Below the pieces are notes generated by a model, which did no database searches, was not told the DNA's origin, and saw nothing but the letters and a program-made list of their open reading frames with translations. A program made the translations under genes and the position numbers. A DNA stretch of 64,000 nt from Opitutaceae bacterium. GTDB lineage: Bacteria; Verrucomicrobiota; Verrucomicrobiia; Opitutales; Opitutaceae. Location of the stretch: positions 186,001 through 250,000 of the forward strand of contig JAEUHC010000018.1 in NCBI GenBank assembly GCA_016794785.1. The letters run 5' to 3'. Shown in pieces: positions 26,054 to 36,160 of this stretch (positions are counted from its first letter, which is position 1; each line of letters opens with the position of its first letter).

Positions 26054-26929
26054 CTACCGCTCCGGCACGATCCACTCCACCCGGGCACCGCCGCCCGGCT
26101 CGCGCGCGAGCGCCTCGGCGAGAAACGCGAGCACCGCCTGAGCCTCGGCCTCAAAGCGCCACGGCGGATTGATCACGAGGAGGCCGCAGCCCTGGAGTTT
26201 CAGCGCCGAGTCCATGCCCGCGATTCCGAGTTCGCAGGCGAGCGTCGGCGGCGGATTGAGCGCGCGGATCGCGTCGAAAAAATCGTCGAGTCGTGCCCGC
26301 GCCGTGAGCGGATACCACACGGCATACACGCCGGCCGAAAAGCGTCGCAGCGCCTCGCGCAGGCCCGCCGCGATTCGGGCAAATTCATCCTGCGCCTCAA
26401 AGGGCGGATCGATGAGCACCAGCGCGCGCCGCTCCGGCGGCGGCAGGAGCGCGCGCAGCGCGGTGTAGCCGTCCATCTCATGCACCGCCACGCGTTCCGG
26501 CCCGCGCAGCTCGGCGCGCAGGGCGAGGCACTCGTCCGGCTGCAGTTCGCATGCCGCCAGCCGATCCACGGGCCGCAGGAGCGCGCGAAGAATCAGCGGC
26601 GATCCCGGATAGTGGCGTGGCGCGGGCGTGGTGTTGCCCGCCTGCGCATCATAGGCGCGCGCCAGCGTGAGCAGTTCCGCGACCGTCGGCGGCAGCGCCG
26701 GCTCCGGCTCGGTCCAGAGCCGCCCGATGCCATCGGGCCACTCGGGCTGGCGCGCCAGCGAATCCCCCGTCGCCGCCCCCGCGAGATCGTAGCCGCCGCG
26801 GCCGGCGTGAGTGTCGAGGAGGAACACGCCCTTCTCCTTCGCCTGCATCGCGCGCACGAGGCCGATGAGCAGCGCGTGCTTCATCGCGTCGGCGAAATTG
26901 CCGGCGTGGAATCGGTGGCGGTAGTTCAT
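26054..26929 (-). CDS. rlmJ: 23S rRNA (adenine2030-N6)-methyltransferase
   Basis: A 291-residue SAM-dependent methyltransferase. The start MNYRHRFHAGNFADAMKHAL is the invariant family opening, LLDTHAGRGGYDL (about 37-49) binds SAM, and ALVLIDPPFEAQDEF (about 169-183) contains the DPPF catalytic motif of N6-adenine methylases. RlmJ methylates A2030 of 23S rRNA. Length and all motifs agree with the family. The gene is leftward and follows a YhcH gene by 22 bases. Its distal end abuts the GC palindrome. Confidence 0.96.
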   Translation of the reverse strand: MNYRHRFHAGNFADAMKHALLIGLVRAMQAKEKGVFLLDTHAGRGGYDLAGAATGDSLARQPEWPDGIGRLWTEPEPALPPTVAELLTLARAYDAQAGNTTPAPRHYPGSPLILRALLRPVDRLAACELQPDECLALRAELRGPERVAVHEMDGYTALRALLPPPERRALVLIDPPFEAQDEFARIAAGLREALRRFSAGVYAVWYPLTARARLDDFFDAIRALNPPPTLACELGIAGMDSALKLQGCGLLVINPPWRFEAEAQAVLAFLAEALAREPGGGARVEWIVPER

Positions 26930-26951
26930 CCGGGAGCCGGGCCGCGGCCGC

Positions 26952-27449
26952 TCAGGCCACCGGGATTTTCACGACTGTCTTGCGCACGAGCCCGCCGGCG
27001 GCGCCGGGGCGCAGCGTGGGCATGTGCACATCAGCCGGAAAAAAGATCGTCGCGAGTCCCGATGAGATCCGCAGCGCCGAGGCCCCGGTGGAGTCGCCAT
27101 AGACCACGAGGTCGCGGTCCGGGTTGTAGGGCTCGCGCACCGCGATGCGCGAGACGTCCACCACCTCCATCACCTCGTCGCCCTCCACCACGAGCTGGAG
27201 ATCGATGTATTTCCGGTGCGACTCGAAAAACCCCTCCGCCCGCGGCTTCGTTTCGTAAGCCTGCTCGATGGCGAAGGCCCCGTGCGCGAGCTCGATTTTC
27301 CCCGACGCGCCCGGCGCGAGCGTGCGCAGCCGGGCCTGCGCCGGGGAGCCCGCGCGCAGCACCTCCTCCGCGTAGTCGAAGGCGGCGGCAAACGCCGGAT
27401 TCTGGGGCGCCTGCGCGCGCAGTGTGGCAAGGGTGCCGAAGAGAGCCAT
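26952..27449 (-). CDS. YhcH/YjgK/YiaL family protein (DUF386)
   Basis: A 165-residue protein with a cupin-like beta-barrel. The typical strand set is present: GAFAIEQAYETKPRAEGFFE, SHRKYIDLQLVVEGDEVMEV and IFFPADVHMPTLRPG. The histidines and acidic residues (H and E in SHRKYIDLQ and FFPADVHMP) are the proposed metal site. The YhcH/EbgC-type proteins act on sugars, including sialic acid anomers. The start is the ATG at 27447-27449; the upstream extension of the open frame (to 27662) overlaps the divergent DUF4412 gene. It lies upstream of rlmJ, 22 bases apart, on the same strand. Confidence 0.92.
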   Translation of the reverse strand: MALFGTLATLRAQAPQNPAFAAAFDYAEEVLRAGSPAQARLRTLAPGASGKIELAHGAFAIEQAYETKPRAEGFFESHRKYIDLQLVVEGDEVMEVVDVSRIAVREPYNPDRDLVVYGDSTGASALRISSGLATIFFPADVHMPTLRPGAAGGLVRKTVVKIPVA

Positions 27450-27552
27450 GCCGCGAATGCACCGGCCCGCGGTCCGCGAAGCAAGCCGCGAAACGGCTGT
27501 TGCGCCGCGCCCGACATCCGCCTTTCTTCCCCTTCGCACCCACATTCCACCT

Positions 27553-28239
27553 ATGAAAACACTGCTCTCCCTCGTCACTCTCCTGATCGCACCGGCGCTC
27601 GGCGCCGCCACGTTTGAAGGCACCGTCAACTTCAAGACCACCGACGGAAAAAACCGGGCCATGGAGATGAACTACAGCGTGAAGGACTCCCGCATGCGGA
27701 TCGACATGAAGGGCGGCAAGGACGGCAGCGGCTACACCGTCATGGACATGGGCAAGATGGAGATGATGATGGTCATGGAATCCGAGAAGATGTATATGAC
27801 GATGTCGCTGAAAGACGTCGCCGAGAAAGCCGCGAAGGAAGTGAAGGACGAGGCGACGTTCGAAAAGACCAACGAGACCGAGAAGATCCTCGGCTACACG
27901 GCCACGAAATACATTTCCACCTACAAGGGTGAGACGACCGACATGTGGCTGGCCGAGGGCATCGGCTCCTTCATGATGCCGGGCGAAAACCCGATGGCCG
28001 GCGGCCGCGGCTCCGCGCCCAAGGGCTGGGAGCGCGCGCTCCAAGGCAAAAGCCTTTTTCCGCTGCGCATCGTGAGCAAAGACAAGAAGGGCAAGGAGAC
28101 GAGCCGCATGGAAGTGACGGCCATCGAGAAGAAGAAACTGCCCGAGTCGCTCTTCGCCGTGCCGGCCGGCTACACCAAGTTCGACATGGGCAACATGGGC
28201 GGCATGCTCAAGGGCCTCATGCAGGGCCTCGGCAGGTAA
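27553..28239 (+). CDS. Secreted DUF4412 protein
   Basis: A 228-residue exported protein with an N-terminal signal peptide (MKTLLSLVTLLIAPALGAA). The mature part begins ATFEGTVNFKTTDGKN and carries a run of methionine-rich strands (GYTVMDMGKMEMMMVMESEK) and a conserved-looking YTATKYISTYKGETTDMWLA segment, both typical of DUF4412. Function unknown; the family is beta-rich and periplasmic or extracellular. The very high methionine content (also in the tail, MGNMGGMLKGLMQG) is striking and could serve copper or oxidant binding. Divergent from the YhcH gene, with a strong terminator 28 bases past the stop. Confidence 0.8.
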   Translation: MKTLLSLVTLLIAPALGAATFEGTVNFKTTDGKNRAMEMNYSVKDSRMRIDMKGGKDGSGYTVMDMGKMEMMMVMESEKMYMTMSLKDVAEKAAKEVKDEATFEKTNETEKILGYTATKYISTYKGETTDMWLAEGIGSFMMPGENPMAGGRGSAPKGWERALQGKSLFPLRIVSKDKKGKETSRMEVTAIEKKKLPESLFAVPAGYTKFDMGNMGGMLKGLMQGLGR

Positions 28240-28266
28240 GCCAGCACGCCGAATCTATTTCCCCCG

Positions 28267-28300
28267 CTCCCGCCGCGCATCCGCCGGCGGGAGTTTTTTT
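28267..28300 (+). terminator. Rho-independent terminator after the DUF4412 gene
   Basis: The 9-bp stem CTCCCGCCG (28267-28275) pairs with CGGCGGGAG (28285-28293) across a 9-base loop and is followed by seven T's (28294-28300). Position and direction fit termination of the forward gene ending at 28239. The rest of the gap to the next gene (28301-28381) holds no feature I can identify. Confidence 0.9.
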
Positions 28301-28381
28301 GGGGCCACCTTTGCTTTGAGGTCCGGCATGCGAGGCGTCACCGCCGCAATAGGTCGGGCGGCATTCTGAACATTCCCCGTT

Positions 28382-28756
28382 TCATCGAAACTCCTTCCAG
28401 CGATTGCCGCCATAGTGGATGTCGATGAGCAATGTGACAAAATTCATCTGAGCTATGACCACAAACACCCATGCCCACTTCTTTTTCTCTTTGATGAGGG
28501 CGTAGCCAGCGTATGAGCCAACAACACCATGAAGAACTACCATCAACCAAAGTTGCCAAGAGCCGGGATCGTGAATGAAGGGCATCAGGAACCAAAGTAA
28601 TCCGGCTGGAAAAAAGAACAGCGCCTGAAAATATCCCCACGCAAAGGGCTTCTCCTCTGGATACCTCAAACGCCATTTTTTATCGAGCACACGTGCGGCA
28701 TAGATGAGCAACGCGATGATGGTGGCGGCACCAACTGTCTGGAGAAAAAATACCAT
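28382..28756 (-). CDS. Small four-helix membrane protein, unknown, of low GC
   Basis: A 124-residue protein with four predicted membrane helices (about 4-22, 42-60, 68-88, 95-112) and a basic loop EKKKWAWVF before the last helix. No family recognised. Its base composition is clearly lower in GC than everything around it (my estimate is just below 50 percent, against well above 60 percent nearby) and its codon choice is less biased to C/G third positions, which suggests recent acquisition. It sits between the DUF4412 terminator and the diadenylate cyclase gene, 47 bases past that gene's end. It could be a regulator or an orphan. Confidence 0.7.
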   Translation of the reverse strand: MVFFLQTVGAATIIALLIYAARVLDKKWRLRYPEEKPFAWGYFQALFFFPAGLLWFLMPFIHDPGSWQLWLMVVLHGVVGSYAGYALIKEKKKWAWVFVVIAQMNFVTLLIDIHYGGNRWKEFR

Positions 28757-28803
28757 GTTTTCCGCCCAGTAATTTTTTCAGCGCGACCACGCCATACACA
28801 GAC

Positions 28804-30150
28804 TCAAATCCGCTTCTCCGTCAGCGGCAGCATCACGCCGCGGCGGAAGAGCGTGACCTGGCCCGAGCTCGCCGAGACGGCGATGGCGATGCAGTTCGTC
28901 ATCACGCTGATCGCCGCGGCCGCCGCGTGCCGGCTGCCGAGCCCGCTGGGCAGGCTGTGCGCGCTGTCGGTCGCCTGCAGCAGGCTGCCCGCCGACTCCA
29001 CCACGCCATCGCCGCGGATCACAAACGCGCCGTCGATCAGGGAAAACTCCTTCACCGTCTCGTCCATGAAGGGATTGAGGATGTTGCGGTCCTCCTCCTT
29101 GTAGCCGAAAAATGGATTGAGGACGAGGGGCTTGGAGAGCGCGCTGACCTTGGCGGTGTCGCCCAGCACGAAGAGGCTGCCGACCGGCCGGCCCTCGCGG
29201 CCTTCGACCGCGAGCTCCGTCGCCACGCCGATCACGCGCTCGAGCACCTCGGGCTTCACGTCGTCCGGCAGCAGGTCCGCGGTCGAGCCGGTGAGCAGGG
29301 TCTGGAACTCGCGCTCGATGTCCACGACCACGAGCGTGTCGAACTGGTTGCTGCCCACGATGCCGCCGAGGCAGCACACCCGGTCGCTGAACATGACGAC
29401 GCCGCGCGTGAGCGCGACGAGGATGGCGCTGCGCAGCTGTGCGAGGCGCTGCCGGGAAAACGAGCGCACCTGGATCGTCTCGTTGAAATCGTTGCCGTCG
29501 TCGCCCGCGGTGTCGTGCGCGCCGCGCGTCACGAGGATGGTCTTCAGGTTCGAGCGCACCGCGCCGGGCTGGAGGCCGCCGGTGAACGTGTCGCCAAACA
29601 CCATGATCGCGCCGCAGTCGGCGCCCTGCGCGACGCGCTCGGCCTCGCGGAACATGAGGCGGTTGATCCGGTTTTGCTGCGCCTGCACGGCGCGCAGGCC
29701 GCCGAAGCCGCCCACCAGCCGCTCGTGCAGCATGTCGAGGTCGGGCGCGTTGACGACGTTGTCGACCAGATCGAGGTCGCGCACATGGCGCGCGATGGTG
29801 GCGAGCACCTGCAGGTAGTCGCGGGCGTTTTCCCCCGCGATCAGCATCACGATCAGGTGGACGCGCTCCTCGGGCAGCGCGCCGTCGTGCCGGATGCCGA
29901 CGCGGCTGCGGCCGACGGCGAGGATGTAGCGGCGGCTCATCTTCACCCGCACGTGCGGCAGCGCGACGCCGTGGCCCAGGTAGGTCGTCATCGTGCTCTC
30001 GCGGGCGAGCAGGCCCTTGAGCAGCGACTCGGCCTTCAGGTCGGGAAACTGCGCGACGCAGACCTCAAGCAGCTCCCGCAACGCGCCCTCGAGATCGAGG
30101 CTGCGCAGATCCACGATGCGCCCGCGGGCGAGAATTTTATCGAGACGCAT
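28804..30150 (-). CDS. EIIA-type / PK_C-like / DisA_N diadenylate cyclase fusion protein
   Basis: A 448-residue protein of three parts. Residues 1-145 form a type 2 PTS EIIA (EIIA-Ntr-like) domain with the phosphorylatable histidine H66 in GHGVALPHVRVK. Residues about 160-290 form an alpha/beta domain resembling pyruvate kinase C-terminal domains (ILVTRG at 205-210, LVVVDIEREF at 273-282). Residues about 320-448 form a DisA_N c-di-AMP synthase domain with the catalytic D373-G-A375 in LIDGAFVI and G-S-R407-H408 in GLGSRHAAAAAI. In the canonical DGA/RHR pair the third residue is arginine; here it is A409. The likely role is c-di-AMP synthesis gated by phosphotransfer or by a PK_C-type sensor, which is inference. 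No signal peptide or membrane helix: cytosolic. Confidence 0.82.
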   Translation of the reverse strand: MRLDKILARGRIVDLRSLDLEGALRELLEVCVAQFPDLKAESLLKGLLARESTMTTYLGHGVALPHVRVKMSRRYILAVGRSRVGIRHDGALPEERVHLIVMLIAGENARDYLQVLATIARHVRDLDLVDNVVNAPDLDMLHERLVGGFGGLRAVQAQQNRINRLMFREAERVAQGADCGAIMVFGDTFTGGLQPGAVRSNLKTILVTRGAHDTAGDDGNDFNETIQVRSFSRQRLAQLRSAILVALTRGVVMFSDRVCCLGGIVGSNQFDTLVVVDIEREFQTLLTGSTADLLPDDVKPEVLERVIGVATELAVEGREGRPVGSLFVLGDTAKVSALSKPLVLNPFFGYKEEDRNILNPFMDETVKEFSLIDGAFVIRGDGVVESAGSLLQATDSAHSLPSGLGSRHAAAAAISVMTNCIAIAVSASSGQVTLFRRGVMLPLTEKRI

Positions 30151-30175
30151 GGGTCAGGGGTGAAAGCGAATGGGG

Positions 30176-30236
30176 AAAATAAAACGGGACGACAGCCGGA
30201 AGGGGTGAGTCCCTTTCACACTCACTTTGACTGTCG
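30176..30236 (-). terminator. Probable nested-hairpin terminator after nuoA
   Basis: For leftward transcription, CGACAG (30231-30236, complement) pairs with 30190-30195 and encloses an inner GTGAGT/ACTCAC stem (30205-30210 with 30220-30225). The structure is followed by the tract TTTTATTTT (complement of 30176-30184). It begins 3 bases after the nuoA stop. The stems are short and the outer loop is partly unpaired, so this is a moderate call. Confidence 0.45.
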
Positions 30237-30238
30237 CT

Positions 30239-30613
30239 CTACTTCTCCCACTGCAGCGCGCCCTTCTTCACCTCATAGACGAGGCCGAGGACCAGCACAC
30301 CGATGAAGAAGAAGATCGGGCCGAGAATGGAGATGCCGCTGGCGAGAAACTCGCGGTAGATGAACGTCCACGGGATCAGGATCACCACCTCGAGATCGAA
30401 GAGCATGAAGAGCAGCGCGGTGAGGTAGAACTTCACCGAGAAGCGCGTGTGCACCAGGCCCTCGGCCGGCACGCCGCACTCGTAGGCGGTGTCCTTGATC
30501 TTGTTCGGCTTGAAGCGCTGGCCGAAGAAGTGGCTCGCGCCGATCACGCCGCCGGTGATGGCGGCGGCGAGGCCGGCTTGGATGAGGAAAGGAAGATACG
30601 CGGAGGCGCTCAT
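30239..30613 (-). CDS. nuoA: NADH-quinone oxidoreductase subunit A
   Basis: A 124-residue membrane subunit of complex I. Three helices lie at about 5-27, 61-83 and 92-114. The conserved loop CGVPAEGLVHTRFSVKFYLTA and the acidic membrane motif ALLFMLFDLEVVILIPW (D and E inside helix 2) are diagnostic. In most bacteria nuoA starts a nuoA-N operon; here no nuoB lies downstream, because the next leftward gene is the diadenylate cyclase fusion. This is an orphan copy. The start at 30613 (MSASAYLPF) fits the family; five upstream codons from 30628 are possible. Confidence 0.95.
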   Translation of the reverse strand: MSASAYLPFLIQAGLAAAITGGVIGASHFFGQRFKPNKIKDTAYECGVPAEGLVHTRFSVKFYLTALLFMLFDLEVVILIPWTFIYREFLASGISILGPIFFFIGVLVLGLVYEVKKGALQWEK

Positions 30614-30689
30614 GCGGTGGGAACGCATTGACTTGGCCGCAGCGCCGCGGCGGTCGCAAGCGGGAAGTTTGGGCGCAGACCCGTCCTGC

Positions 30690-31727
30690 TCACTCCACCG
30701 GAATCATCCGCGCCTGCTTCGTCTTGGTGGAGCCGACGCCGAGCGTCTCCGCAAATTCGAGCGTGCGGATCTCCTCGTCCACGGGCACGAAGCCTTCCTT
30801 CTTGCGGTGCGCGTTCATGCGGTCGCGCACGAGGGCGTCGAGCATCACGGGATCGCGACTCAGCCAGAGGAGCGGCTCGGAGCGCGTGTAGAGGGAGTTG
30901 AAGAACGGGCCGCCGATGAACTGGTAGTTCTCCAGGCTCGCGAGCGTGAACATCCACGTCTGCCGCAGCTCGGGGATGGCGCTCATCTCGGCGACGGCGG
31001 CGGGCGCGTTGGCCGGCGAGCGGAAGAAGCGCGCGGTGTTGGAGGCGTTCCAGAGCGTGGCGTTCACGAGCGCGCCGTTGATGCCGAGCGTCGGGTGATC
31101 GGTGTAAACGGGGAGGTTGATCCAAAAATCGGCGTCGAGGAACAGCGGCGTGGCGAGGAAGCTCTTGCGGTCCTGATCCTTCGTCGAGGTGTTCGGCACC
31201 CCCTCGGTCTGCTTCTCCGCGAAGATCGGATCGAAGCGCTGCGGGAGCGGCGAGTCGTAGAACCATACGGGGTCGTAGAAGCGGCCGGACTCGAGCACAT
31301 AGACGGGATTGCCGAAGAACGGCGTCTGGCCCGAGACGAGCGAAGGCAGGTAGCCGGTCATGCGCAGCCGCAGGGCGTTGAGGCCGACGAGGAAGATGTT
31401 CTCGTTGGTGAAGCCGCGGCGCTTGAGCGCGTTAATCACGGCCTTCACGAGCGGCACGGGGGTGGAAAGGCCGGGGCCGGAGTCCGCGTAAATCTTGAGG
31501 CCGGCCTTTTTCTTCTCGCCGGGCACGAGCTTGCGGCCGGTCGCCTCCTCAAAGGCCACGATCATCTTCTCGACCTTTTGGTCGTAGGTCGCCTCGTCGA
31601 AGGCCGCGAGGCGCGTCTCCCAGACCGGTTCCGGCGCCGCCGCTTTCGTCCCGGCAGCGGGCGTGGCGGCGTGCGGGCAGGCCAGCGGAAGGACGAGGCC
31701 GAGGAGCAGGGCAAGGAAGGGGCGCAT
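30690..31727 (-). CDS. Secreted DUF362 family protein
   Basis: A 345-residue protein with a signal peptide (MRPFLALLLGLVLPLACPHA). The domain contains GLKIYADSGPGLSTPVPLVKAV, the family opening in which a lysine/tyrosine loop precedes the first helix, followed by VINALKRRGFTNENIFLVGLN and, later, the FWINLPVYTDHPTLGINGAL segment. DUF362 proteins are of unknown function, sometimes with 4Fe-4S clusters, but I see no cysteine cluster here. The frame is open upstream to 31847; the ATG at 31725-31727 gives a clean signal sequence. Divergent from dnaG, with 197 bases between them. Confidence 0.78.
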   Translation of the reverse strand: MRPFLALLLGLVLPLACPHAATPAAGTKAAAPEPVWETRLAAFDEATYDQKVEKMIVAFEEATGRKLVPGEKKKAGLKIYADSGPGLSTPVPLVKAVINALKRRGFTNENIFLVGLNALRLRMTGYLPSLVSGQTPFFGNPVYVLESGRFYDPVWFYDSPLPQRFDPIFAEKQTEGVPNTSTKDQDRKSFLATPLFLDADFWINLPVYTDHPTLGINGALVNATLWNASNTARFFRSPANAPAAVAEMSAIPELRQTWMFTLASLENYQFIGGPFFNSLYTRSEPLLWLSRDPVMLDALVRDRMNAHRKKEGFVPVDEEIRTLEFAETLGVGSTKTKQARMIPVE

Positions 31728-31924
31728 GAATGGGTGTGTCGTCTCGCGGCGCGCGAAGTTTCCTCCGTCGTGGCGGAAAGTTTCTCCGCCGCGGGCGCCA
31801 ACGAGGGCGCGGAACTTGACAGCGGGGGGCGCGGGTTGAAAGTGCATTCTTCGTTGCTGCGTCAGTCGCCCCTGCGGAATGCCCCGTCGTTCCGCGGCGC
31901 GGGAAGCGGCGCCGCCGCTGCTCC

Positions 31925-33805
31925 ATGCCTGTCATCAAGCCCACCTGCATCCGCGACCTGAAGCTGCGGGTCAACATCGCCGACGTCGTGTCGCGCACGG
32001 TGACGCTGCGCAAAGCGGGCGGCGGCCAGCTCAAGGGCCTCTGCCCGTTTCACAACGAGAAGACCCCCTCGTTCAACGTGAACGTGGACAAGGGCTATTA
32101 CAAATGCTTCGGCTGCGGCAAGGCGGGCGACACGATCACGTTCGTGCGCGAGACGGAGCAGCTCACGTTCACCGAGGCGGTCGAGGCCCTCGGCAAGCGC
32201 TTCGGCGTGCCCATCGAATACGAGGAGGGATCGGGCGGCCCGTCGCACGAGGAGCGTTCGCTGCGGCAGGAGATCTTCGACCTGCACGACGCGGCGGCGG
32301 AGCATTTCCATCAGGCGTTCAAGGCGCGCGACGCGACGGGGGAATATTTCCGCCAGCTCTGGACGGAGAAGCGCAAGTTTCCCATGGAGCTCGCCGACGA
32401 GTTCAAGATCGGCGCCGCCGACGAAACCGGCAGCGGCCTGGGCGCGCTGATGCTGCGGCGCAAGTTCTCCGAGGAGGCCCTGCGCCGGTGCGGGTTGTTT
32501 TTCATCTACGAGGACACCGCCCTCACGCTGCACTCGCTGCGCCCGCGTTTCCGCGGCCGCCTGATGATCCCAATCCGCGATCACCAGGGGCGCGTGGTGG
32601 CGTTCACCGCCCGGCAGACCGAGCGCACGCCCGAGGACGATCCGGCGCGCGAGGCGAAATACGTGAACTCGCCCGAGACGCCGATCTTCACCAAGGGCAA
32701 CCTGCTCTTCAACCTCGACCGCGCACGCACGGCCGTCGGCGAAGGGAAACCCTTCGTGCTCGTCGAGGGCCAGCTCGACGCCCTGCGCTGCTGGAGCGTC
32801 GGCCTCAAGACCGCCATCGCCCCGCAGGGCACCTCGATCACGGAGGGCCAGCTCGTGCTGCTGCGCCGCTACCACGCGCAGGTCGAGTGCTTCTTTGACA
32901 GCGACAGCGCCGGGCAGAAGGCCGCGCTGCGATTTCTTCCGCTCGCCCTCAAGGCCGGGCTCGAGGTGCGGTTCCTCACCCTAGCCGGCGCCGAGAAACT
33001 GGATCCCGATCTCTTGTTCCTCGAGCGCGGCCTCGCAGGCTACGACGAAGTGCGTCGCGGCGCGCAGAGCGCCATGGCCTTCGCGTGCCGGGCGACGCTG
33101 CCGGACCCGATGGCCGCCTCCGCCGAGCAGAAGTCGCGCGCCGCGCAGGCCATGTTTGAAATCGTCGCGCAGGCGGAGAGCGAGATGACCCGCTCCCAAT
33201 TTCTCGGCGAAGTCTCGTCGCACCTCCGGCTGCCCCTCGCCGCGATGCAGAAGGATTTCCAGACCTTCGCGCAGCGCCAAGGCCGGCAGGCCGCGGCGCG
33301 CGCCGACGCCGCCGAGGCCAACGCCGCCCACTCCCCCGCCCCCGCCGTGAGTGCCCCGGCCGCCCACACACCCGAGCGCCATCTGCTGCTGCTCGTGCTG
33401 CACTACGAGGCCCTCGGCCGCCCCCTCGGCACCACGTTGCCGCACGATTGGATCGACACGGGCCACACGGCGGGCGTGCTGCTGAACCGCTTCCTCGGCG
33501 AGTTTGAGCAGGATGCCTGGCCGGGCACCCAGCACCTCGATCCTTTGCTGGAGACCCCGGAGGAGCGCGCGCTCGTCGCCCATCTCATGTTCGAATCACC
33601 GGCCCTCGACGATCCGGTAAAGGTGGCGCAGGAAGGGCTTCGGCAACTTCGGGCCCGATCCTTGGAGCCCCGGCTGCGGGAAATAGAACTTGCTTTGGCG
33701 AACCCCCATGCGGACAGTGAATCTGACCCAATTTCTCTCTTGAAAGAACACTCAGAACTGCAACGCCAGCTCCGCACGCCGCTCGTTTTGGCCGCGGCCG
33801 TCTGA
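31925..33805 (+). CDS. dnaG: DNA primase
   Basis: A 626-residue primase that makes RNA primers at the replication fork. The N-terminal CHC2-type zinc finger uses C40, H43, C61 and C64 (LCPFHNEKTPSF and KCFGCGKAGD). The catalytic core runs through about 120-430, with the TOPRIM elements VLVEGQLDALR near 279-289 (Gln-Leu where the more usual family text is Tyr-Met) and ECFFDSDSAGQKAALRF with its DxD. The C-terminal part (about 440-620) is the less conserved helicase-binding region, preceded by an Ala-rich linker. It is followed by rpoD after 58 bases. The rpsU gene that often precedes dnaG is absent. Confidence 0.97.
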   Translation: MPVIKPTCIRDLKLRVNIADVVSRTVTLRKAGGGQLKGLCPFHNEKTPSFNVNVDKGYYKCFGCGKAGDTITFVRETEQLTFTEAVEALGKRFGVPIEYEEGSGGPSHEERSLRQEIFDLHDAAAEHFHQAFKARDATGEYFRQLWTEKRKFPMELADEFKIGAADETGSGLGALMLRRKFSEEALRRCGLFFIYEDTALTLHSLRPRFRGRLMIPIRDHQGRVVAFTARQTERTPEDDPAREAKYVNSPETPIFTKGNLLFNLDRARTAVGEGKPFVLVEGQLDALRCWSVGLKTAIAPQGTSITEGQLVLLRRYHAQVECFFDSDSAGQKAALRFLPLALKAGLEVRFLTLAGAEKLDPDLLFLERGLAGYDEVRRGAQSAMAFACRATLPDPMAASAEQKSRAAQAMFEIVAQAESEMTRSQFLGEVSSHLRLPLAAMQKDFQTFAQRQGRQAAARADAAEANAAHSPAPAVSAPAAHTPERHLLLLVLHYEALGRPLGTTLPHDWIDTGHTAGVLLNRFLGEFEQDAWPGTQHLDPLLETPEERALVAHLMFESPALDDPVKVAQEGLRQLRARSLEPRLREIELALANPHADSESDPISLLKEHSELQRQLRTPLVLAAAV

Positions 33806-33863
33806 GCATTTTTCGCGTTCGCCGCCGGTCGTTTTTCTCCTTCCTGTCGTCCTCTTCCTTTCC

Positions 33864-35726
<1,863 letters not shown>

Positions 35727-35745
35727 GCCACGGCAGCGCCCGGCC

Positions 35746-36108
35746 ATGAAGATCGCCGCCACCGTGGTCGCACCACTGGCGGCGGTTTTGTTGCTGGGTG
35801 CCTGCCGCACGGTCCCCGCCAAACCCGCGTCCATCCTAGCCGAGGACGCCTTGTTCCCGAGCCCGCGCCTGATTGTCGGCCGCGTGCTCTCGCACGATGC
35901 AGCCCAAGGCATCGTGATCGTCGAACTCGCCGGCGACGCGCCGCCCGGCGCGGCGACGGACGGCGCCGAACTCATGGCGCGCACCGCCGAGCTCCGCGAA
36001 ACCGCGCGGCTGCGCGCTTCGCGCGTCGTGCGCGGCCGCATCCTCGGGACGCAACTCGTAAGCGGACAACCGGCACCCGGCGACGAGGTGGTGTGGCTGG
36101 TGCCATGA
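35746..36108 (+). CDS. Small lipoprotein of unknown function
   Basis: A 120-residue lipoprotein whose signal VAPLAAVLLLGAC ends in a lipobox (LLGA before C20). The mature part has LIVGRVLSHDAAQGIVIVEL and RVVRGRILGTQLVSGQPAPG, each a beta-rich stretch with a GR-V/I-L pattern that repeats, perhaps an OB-like or Sm-like barrel. Not recognised. The gene starts 19 bases after the rpoD stop and ends 52 bases before tatA, all on the forward strand, so it may be on the same transcript. The start ATG is preceded by GCGCCCGGCC. Confidence 0.7.
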   Translation: MKIAATVVAPLAAVLLLGACRTVPAKPASILAEDALFPSPRLIVGRVLSHDAAQGIVIVELAGDAPPGAATDGAELMARTAELRETARLRASRVVRGRILGTQLVSGQPAPGDEVVWLVP

Positions 36109-36160
36109 GACAGATTTGCCGCTTTACAGGCCCGGTGCCCGGCCTAGGTTCCGCACCACT

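Noticed and set aside
31816..31848. A TTGACA upstream of dnaG as a -35 box
   Set aside because: No -10-like hexamer at 16-18 bases; the nearest, CATTCT, is about 23 bases away, so I do not call a promoter.
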